From assembly GCA_943704415.1 (NCBI GenBank), contig CALSCO010001500.1:1-32033 (forward strand): a DNA stretch of 32,033 bases, read 5' to 3'. The notes beneath the pieces were generated by a model. It was not told where the DNA came from. It saw nothing but the letters and a program-made list of their open reading frames with translations, and did no database searches. Source of the DNA: Parvularia atlantis. Its lineage: Eukaryota; Opisthokonta; Rotosphaerida. Within the stretch, counting starts at the first letter, position 1; each line of letters begins with the position of its first letter. A program made the translations under genes and the position numbers. This document shows, piece after piece, positions 26,615-32,033 of this stretch.

Positions 26615-29003
26615 TCACTTCTTCTTGCCCGCGGCCACGCGCGCCTGCCGCGCCAGGTCCTTGTTGCGGAAGATCATCTTGTCGATCTTCTGGCGCGCCT
26701 GGATGTCGCGGCAGACGTAGCCGAGCTTCTGCAGCGTCGTGTTCTTCTCAAGTGACGCGGCAAGCTTCGTCTCTGCGTGCGCGCAACAGTCTGAGACCGC
26801 GGCCCCGACCGCAGCCGGACACACAGCGCACCCGACTTGGCCGCGATCACCGTGCGCTGGTTGTTGAGCAGCATCTCCTTCACGGACGTGTTGACGAGGA
26901 GCATGTCGGCGAGCGCCTCGAGGCCGCCGCTGCCGAGGCTGCGTTGGGTGCGTCCGCCCGTCAGACACGCGCACGCTGCACATCGCGGGGCCAGCAGCAG
27001 CGCACAAGTTGCTTTCAAGGTTGACGATGCCAATCGACTTGTTGCCCGAGAGGCCCTTGGCGATCGCGATCGCGCCGCGCTCGTGGATGACCGCGTTGGC
27101 CGCGGCAAACTCGATCACGTGGTCGTGCTTGCTCAGCGCGTTGCCCAGGCGCACCTGCTGGTCCTCCGTAAAGTACCTGTGCGCACGCACGCACGTCCTG
27201 TGAGCCGTGCGCTGCGCGTGCGTGCGGTGACGCACTCGGCGTTGTTGAGGTTGATGCGCACGCAGTGCGGGTCGTTCGTCTCGAGCTGCCTGATGATCTT
27301 CTCGATCTGCTCCGTCTGCTCGCGCTTGGCCTCGTCCTTCAGCGTCGGGTCGTTGACGATGACCGCGCCGGTGGACACCAGCTTTGGGTCGGCCTTGACA
27401 ACGGCGGGCTGGGCAAGAGTGTTGGGCATCGCCACGGCAAAGTGAAGCACACGCACCTTGTCGTCCACGCCGAGGTCCTCCATCAGCTCCTTCAGCTCCT
27501 CCTCGGTGAGGCCGTCCAGGTCAAGGTCGTCGTCGCCGCCGCTGGAGCTCGCCTTGGGTTTGGCCGTCGTGGGCGACGATGCGGCCGGTGCGGCGGTCGG
27601 TGCGGCGGCCGGTGCGGCGGTGGTCGGGCTGCACGCGGCGTTCAGCCGGGTTGCGCACGGCCTGCAAGCGCGAGCGCACCTCACAAGCTCGCGTTGCGAG
27701 CCGCGCTCACGCTCGCGCTCGAGGCGGCGCTTGTTCCGGTACGCCTCAACGTCGGCTGGCGTCTCCTCCTGCGGTGCCGCTGCCACGACTGCTGCTGCCG
27801 CGGCGTCTGCTGCCGCAGCGTCTGCCTCCTCCTTGGCCTTGTGTGCGGCCACGGCCTCCTCCTCCTCCTGCTTGGCCTTGCGCTCCGCAGCAGCCGTAGC
27901 AGCGGCGGCCGCGGCCTCCTCCTCCTCCTGCTTGGCCTTGCGCGCAGCCTCTGCCGCCGCGGCCTGCCGCTCGGCCGCGCGCCGCCGTGTGCGCTCGGTC
28001 GCCTCGGCGTCGGCCTTAGCCTTGGCCTCGCGCTCCTCGTCTTCCTGGTTGGTCGACGCTGCCTCGGTGCGCTTGCGCTCTGCCTCCTCGTCCTCCTTGG
28101 CCTTGCGCTCAGCGTCGTCGCGCTCAGCCTCCTCCTTGGCTTTGTGCTCCGCCTCCTCCTTGGCTTTGCGCTCAGCCTCCTCCTTGGCTTTGCGCTCAGC
28201 CTCCTCCTTGGCCTTGCGCTCACGCTCCTCGCGCTCGGCATCGCCCGTAACCATAGGCTCAGACGCTGTGCCGTCGTCGCCGCGGCCGGCCATGCGCGCC
28301 GCACGCCGCGCCGCCAGCCGCGCCGAGACGCTGTCGGCCGCGTCGTCTGCGCTGGCCGCTGCTGCGGGCTTGGCGCCAGCGCTGCCACCGCGCAGATCGC
28401 CCTCGGGCCGCGGCACATCGGTCGTGCGCACGGCCTCCTCGAGCTTGGCCGTCGTGAGGTCGTCCTTGTTGTCGATGGTGAGGATGGCGTGGTGGTACTG
28501 CCACGTGCCGCGTGCCGCGTCCCGTGAGAACGGACGGACGGGCGGTTGCGCGGACGGGGCCGGCGCACCACAAAGTGGCCCGCCACCGCCCGCTTGTGCA
28601 CCGACGCCTTGGCCTTCTGCAGGCTCGTGGCGCTGGCCGGGTCGACAAAGACGACGATCACGTAGTCGTCTGCGAGCTTGACGTACCCGAACGAGACCGG
28701 GCCTTGGGACGTGCGCTCAGTACCAGCCCGCGCCACCCGCGCGCCACGCCACCCTCGAGCTTGGCGCGCATCTCGTCGACGCCGCCCGCGCCCGACGCCG
28801 TGATCGACAGCTTGTTGCGCGTCTCGCCGTAGCCCATGAGCAGCCTGTTTGCGTCGACGTGGTCGTCGCCGTGTGCATCAGGCCGATCACGCACACGACA
28901 GGCGACGGCGACGCCAGCGGCCGCACCAGTTCTCAGGCGCGGCGCCGCGGACCTTCTCGTACACCTCGAGCAGCTGCGGATCCGTCAGGTCACACGTGGC
29001 CAT
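26615..29003 (-). CDS. ADF-H domain + ER/K helix + tropomodulin-like LRR fusion protein
   Basis: This is a predicted actin regulator with an unusual architecture. It starts MATCDLTDPQLLEVYEKVRG (ATG at 29003). The ADF-homology domain of drebrin-like/coactosin type follows across introns: LLMGYGETRNKLSITASG, VSFGYVKLADDYVIVVFVDP, SLQKAKASVHKRAVAGHF and YHHAILTIDNKDDLTTAKLE. The same open frame runs on through VRTTDVPRPEG into a long helix of ERKAKEEA units and other Glu/Lys/Arg/Ala repeats (about 28250-27690). Then LTEEELKELMEDLGVDD resembles the first tropomyosin-binding helix of tropomodulin. The C-terminal part matches tropomodulin LRRs: EQIEKIIRQLETNDPHCVRI then NLNNAE, HDHVIEFAAANAV, NKSIGIVNLESN, EALADMLLVNTSVKEMLLNN and FRNKDLARQARVAAGKKK*. 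The stop is at 26615-26617. Tropomodulin caps actin pointed ends and ADF-H binds F-actin sides. Both halves are joined by continuous reading frame, not by guessed splicing. Confidence 0.87.
28125..28215 (-). repeat. 24-bp coding repeat (ERKAKEEA units)
   Basis: Tandem near-identical 24-bp units (TCCTTGGCTTTGCGCTCAGC on the + strand) encode ERKAKEEA on the minus strand. The pattern of alternating acidic and basic residues at i,i+4 is that of a stable single alpha helix rather than a heptad coiled coil. Confidence 0.85.
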
Positions 29004-29180
29004 GGCGCAGGGGTGCAGCTGGCTGCGCGGGTGGCTCGGTGCGGACGGAACGACGGACTAGAAAACGGAAAGTGCCCGCAACGCGCTGTGTACATCGCAT
29101 TTGTACGGTGACTGTCAACGGTGGCACCTACGGCGACCTCGTCGGTTTGACTCCTCGCCGCCTTCTTCTTCGCCGCGCAG

Positions 29181-31232
29181 TCAGTCATAAACAGAGGCGA
29201 TCGACTGGATCTGGTTCAGGTCCTTGAGCACGTGCGTCGGCCGGAACGAGAAGCTTGCCACGTCCTCCAGTTTGGTGATGCCCGTCAGCACGAGAATCGT
29301 GTCCATCCCGGCCTATGCGCGGCGAGCGTTTTGCTCAGCGTTCGCGCGCCCGCCTCTCGCACGCACCTCGAGCCCGCCCACGATGTCCGTGTCCATGCGG
29401 TCGCCGATCATCACGCACTCGGACGGGTCCGCGTGCAGCTTGAGCGCGGCCTGGCGGAACATCCACGCGTTGGGCTTGCCGCAAAAGTATGCCTGCCTGC
29501 CCGTGGCCTTCTCGATCGGCGCGCACAGGGCGCCGCATGCGGGCGAGAAGCCGTAGGTCGCGTTGTCGACCGCGTCGCAGTTGGTCCCGATCAGCTTCGC
29601 GCCGCGGTAGACGAGGTTGATCGCCTTTTCGATCTGGTCAAACGTGTAGTCGCGCGTCTCGCCCACGACGACGTAGTCCGGATTGTCGTCCTGCGCATGC
29701 CTGTGTGAGCATCACTCGGCACGCGGGGGCGCGCGGCACGACGTCACCGTAATCGAGTAGCCCACGTTGAGCAGCGCGGAGCGCAGACCACTGTCGCCGA
29801 TCACGTACGCGCGGCCGTTCGGCGTCTGAGCACCGAGCGCGTCAGTCGATGGCACATGCGCACTCGCACGCCACGCGCACCTGCGACTGCAGAAACATCG
29901 CCGTTGAGATGGCCGACGTGTGGAACACGTCCGGGCCGACCTCGAGGCCTGCGCAGGCGCCGCGCACGGCATCAGCCAACCGCACAGTGCACGCACGCAC
30001 GCACCATGACACGCGCACCTAGCCTCTTCAACTTGGCCTGGATCTCGAGCGGCGTGCGCGTGGACCCGTTCGTGAGGAACATGTACTTTTTGCCGGTCGC
30101 CTCGAGCCACTTGATCTGCGCGCGTCTCCGCGTGAGCCGGCGGAGCGAGGCACGCACAGACGGCAGCGCGCGGCGGCGCACAAACTCGACCACGCCCGGG
30201 AGCAGCCGGTCGCCGTGGTACACGACGCCGTCCATGTCGAGGATGAAGCACTTCTTGAGCGGGATGCCCTCGGCGCCGCGGCGCTCGCGCCTGCGCGCGG
30301 CTGCGTGCGCAGTGTGAGGTGTGCGTGGCGTGGCGTGACAGCAGGAGCGTACCCGACTTGACCGCGTCGATCAGCACCTCGTCGGCCTTGTGCCGGTCGC
30401 CGTCCTCGAGCACCTCGGCGTAGTAGTTCTGCGATCGCGTGGCACACGCGCACACTCAGCACCAGCCAGCAGCCAGCACTTGATGCCGCGCGCACCCGCA
30501 CGCGCGACGACAGCGCGATCAGCTTCTCCTGCGTGCCAAATACGGACAGGTCCTCGACGTGCTGCTTGAGGAACGTGGCCTTGAGCGGCTCGGTTGGCAC
30601 ATTCCTGCCGGCGCGACTCAGCTGAGCGGTGCACACACTCCGCAGGTATGCGCGCACTTGTCGTGCTTCTTGAGGATCTTGGCCACGGCCGTGTAGTTGA
30701 GCGTGCCAAACTCGCGCAGGAGCTGCAGCTCGACAAAGAGCGCAATCAGCTCCTGCCGCAGCTCCTTGGTCGCGGTGGCGTGGGTCGAGCTGGCGGTGGC
30801 GGTCTGCGGTGCCGCGCTCAGCACACTGTCAGCGCCCCGATTGCCCGCGCGCGCGTGCCTTCTCGACGAGCAGGTCCAGCTGGCCCGCCAGCTGCCGCTG
30901 CTTGGCCGCGAAAAAGTCCTCGGCACGGCGCACGTCGGCCGTGAGCTTGTCGAGGAAGCGCGAGCGCTGCTGCTGCACGCCCGCGACGGCATCGCTGCTG
31001 CCGTCCGACGCGAGTGGCGACAACAGCTGCTGCTGCTGCTGCTGTTGCTGCTGCTTCTGGTGCTCGGCGAGGAGGCGGATCTCGCGCTTGAGCAGGTTGT
31101 ACTCGATGTACTGGTCGCTCCACTCTGGGTTGGTGGCCGCGAGCAGGCTCAACCCTGCCGTGCACGCCGTACGTGCGTGTCGGCGCGACGCAGCCACCAC
31201 GCAAAGTCAGCGCCGGCCGCACCAAACTTCAT
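29181..31232 (-). CDS. SPX domain fused to NagD-type HAD phosphatase
   Basis: This is predicted to be a phosphate-responsive phosphatase. It starts MKFG|LSLLAATNPEWSDQYI, the conserved SPX start. The SPX domain continues EYNLLKREIRLLAEHQ, a poly-Gln/Ser insert, SRFLDKLTADVRRAEDFFAA, TKELRQELIALFVELQLL and LNYTAVAKILKKHDK|NVPTEP. The inositol-pyrophosphate pocket residues are present as the YNLLK Tyr/Lys pair and the KILKKHDK lysine cluster. After TFLKQHVEDLSVFGTQEKL and a linker (NYYAEVLEDGDRHKADEVLI) the frame runs in phase into KKCFILDMDGVVYHGD (HAD motif I). Then come KKYMFLTNGSTRTP (II), GRAYVIGDSGL, PDYVVVGETRDYTFDQIEKA, SPACGALCAPIEKATGRQ, CGKPNAWMF (III Lys) and CVMIGDRMDTDIVGGLE (IV). 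The PACGALC/GKP/GD series is closest to bacterial NagD/UmpH (class IIA, C2 cap), whose known substrate is UMP. The stop is at 29181-29183. There are about ten introns. Confidence 0.9.
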
Positions 31233-31298
31233 GACGGGCGTGCGGCGCGCAAGTGCGACGACCACGTGCCTGCACGACCACCACATCAATGACACAGC
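31233..31298. promoter_or_regulatory. 66-bp bidirectional promoter with CACGTG
   Basis: This is the whole gap between the divergent ATGs of the SPX-NagD gene (31232, -) and the next gene (31299, +). It contains a CACGTG E-box at 31263-31268. In yeasts the phosphate-starvation bHLH factor Pho4 binds CACGTG, but the hexamer is common in DNA this GC-rich, so a link is speculative. Confidence 0.4.
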
Positions 31299-32033
31299 AT
31301 GCCCGCGGTCCAGCTGCGACGCGACTTCTCCTCGATGCGCGCGCGCGGCGCGACGGCGGCCGGCGTGGCGGACGCGCGCGTGGTCGAGCGCAGTGGGCAT
31401 GAGCCGGACGCATTGCACGCGGCGCGCGCCCTCGTCGCCGAGCGCGGCGTGGCGGACGAGCCGGGCGAGGGCGAGCTGCTGAGCGTGATCAAGACGACGC
31501 ATCGCCCGCCCGAGACCGTGCACACGGGCGAGGCGCACGACCCGCAGCTGTCGGAGCGCTGGTCGGACGTGCAGTTCTCGCTGCTGCGGCAGATGTTTGA
31601 CGTGGGGCGTGTCAACGGGCGCAACGTGCTCATGGTCGCGTTCGAGCGCGTCACGACCGTTCTGCGCGGTGCCGTTCGCGCGCGTGCAGCCCGTGTGCGC
31701 ATGCGCAGACGCGCTCACGCCCCCCGCGCACCCGTCCGCTCAGTGTACGGCCCGGGTCCGCCGCCAAAGTCAATGAACGAGCTGCTGCGCAAGACGCGCC
31801 AGGCCGAGCGCACGTTGCCCGTGACGCGGCGGCGCTTTCTCGAGAACAACAACCCGGGCGGGACGCAGCGGCAGGTGCGCCATGGGTGTGCGCTCGTACG
31901 AGCACCGACCACACGGGGACGCACACACAGCGCCAGCAGCTGCAGGAGAGCGTCAACATGGTGCGTGCACGCCAGGCGGCGGTCGAGTACAAGGCACGCC
32001 ACTCGCCCTGGCATACGACAGACGCGCCCCCCC
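31299..32033 (+). CDS. Unknown protein, 3' end outside the window
   Basis: The ATG at 31299 opens MPAVQLRRDFSSMRARGATA and the frame stays open to the window edge. A likely intron (about 31665-31741) joins FERVTTVLR to VYGPGPPPKSMNELLRKTRQ. A second intron (about 31876-31931) joins NNNPGGTQRQ to RQQLQESVNMVRARQAAVEY. The first part is Ala/Glu/Arg-rich with LSERWSDVQFSLLRQMFDVG and GRNVLMVAFERV, which look like folded helical or beta segments. I recognise no family. The tight divergent arrangement with the SPX-NagD gene supports the start. No stop codon is reached, so length and C-terminus are unknown. Confidence 0.6.
   Translation, partial: MPAVQLRRDFSSMRARGATAAGVADARVVERSGHEPDALHAARALVAERGVADEPGEGELLSVIKTTHRPPETVHTGEAHDPQLSERWSDVQFSLLRQMFDVGRVNGRNVLMVAFERVTTVLRGAVRARAARVRMRRRAHAPRAPVRSVYGPGPPPKSMNELLRKTRQAERTLPVTRRRFLENNNPGGTQRQVRHGCALVRAPTTRGRTHSASSCRRASTWCVHARRRSSTRHATRPGIRQTRPP

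Noticed and set aside
1-32033. Viral or transposable elements, tRNA and rRNA genes
   Set aside because: I saw no reverse transcriptase, integrase, transposase, capsid or terminal-repeat signals, and no tRNA-like cloverleaf or rRNA blocks on either strand.

Overview
The window is gene-dense, GC-rich nuclear DNA from a eukaryote with very short spliceosomal introns. Most introns are about 45-75 nt, start GTGCG, carry a CTGAC- or CTCAC-like branch site and end CAG. I reconstructed genes by joining in-frame exons across these introns and comparing the peptides with protein families I know. No homology search was run. A cortactin, a tropomodulin-type protein, a DHX34 helicase, an RNPS1 and a PKI-like pseudosubstrate motif together suggest an opisthokont. 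I think a unicellular holozoan is most likely (choanoflagellate, filasterean, ichthyosporean or corallochytrean grade). The species cannot be named from the sequence, and an early fungus is not excluded.

Layout. 1-4947 (+): 3' portion of DHX34, an RNA helicase of nonsense-mediated decay (NMD). About 5017-6274 (+): RNPS1, an exon-junction-complex SR/RRM protein. 6705-7235 (+): Ala/Pro-rich acidic hypothetical. About 7651-8983 (+): Ser-rich protein with a PKA-inhibitor-like motif. 9282-10350 (+): mitochondrial complex I NDUFS3. 10581-11409 (-): small zinc-knuckle protein resembling fungal Ecl1. 11896-14190 (+): membrane-anchored M28 aminopeptidase. 14332-17241 (-): proline-rich coiled-coil protein. 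17515-20484 (+): SLY1/SCFD1. 20535-21791 (-): RRM protein with a Pro/Tyr/Arg-rich tail. 21994-23367 (+): cortactin. 23524-24531 (-): membrane-anchored protein ending KDEL. 24568-26234 (+): ankyrin plus endonuclease/exonuclease/phosphatase (EEP) protein. 26615-29003 (-): ADF-H plus ER/K coil plus tropomodulin fusion. 29181-31232 (-): SPX plus NagD-type HAD phosphatase fusion. 31299-end (+): incomplete unknown gene.

Themes. Two NMD/EJC genes are adjacent and co-oriented. Two actin regulators lie within about 6 kb: cortactin, linked to Arp2/3, and a fusion protein predicted to bind actin and cap pointed ends. Three genes enter or serve the secretory pathway (M28 peptidase, KDEL protein, Ank-EEP), and SLY1 controls ER-Golgi fusion. 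Two divergent pairs have start codons only 36 and 66 bp apart, so they probably share promoters. A third divergent promoter holds a 34-bp-periodic array of CCAAT boxes. The strongest candidates for undescribed biology are the ADF-H/tropomodulin fusion, the SPX/NagD fusion, the Ank-EEP protein and the PKI-like motif in a larger protein. I saw no viral or transposable elements, no CRISPR and no tRNA or rRNA genes.
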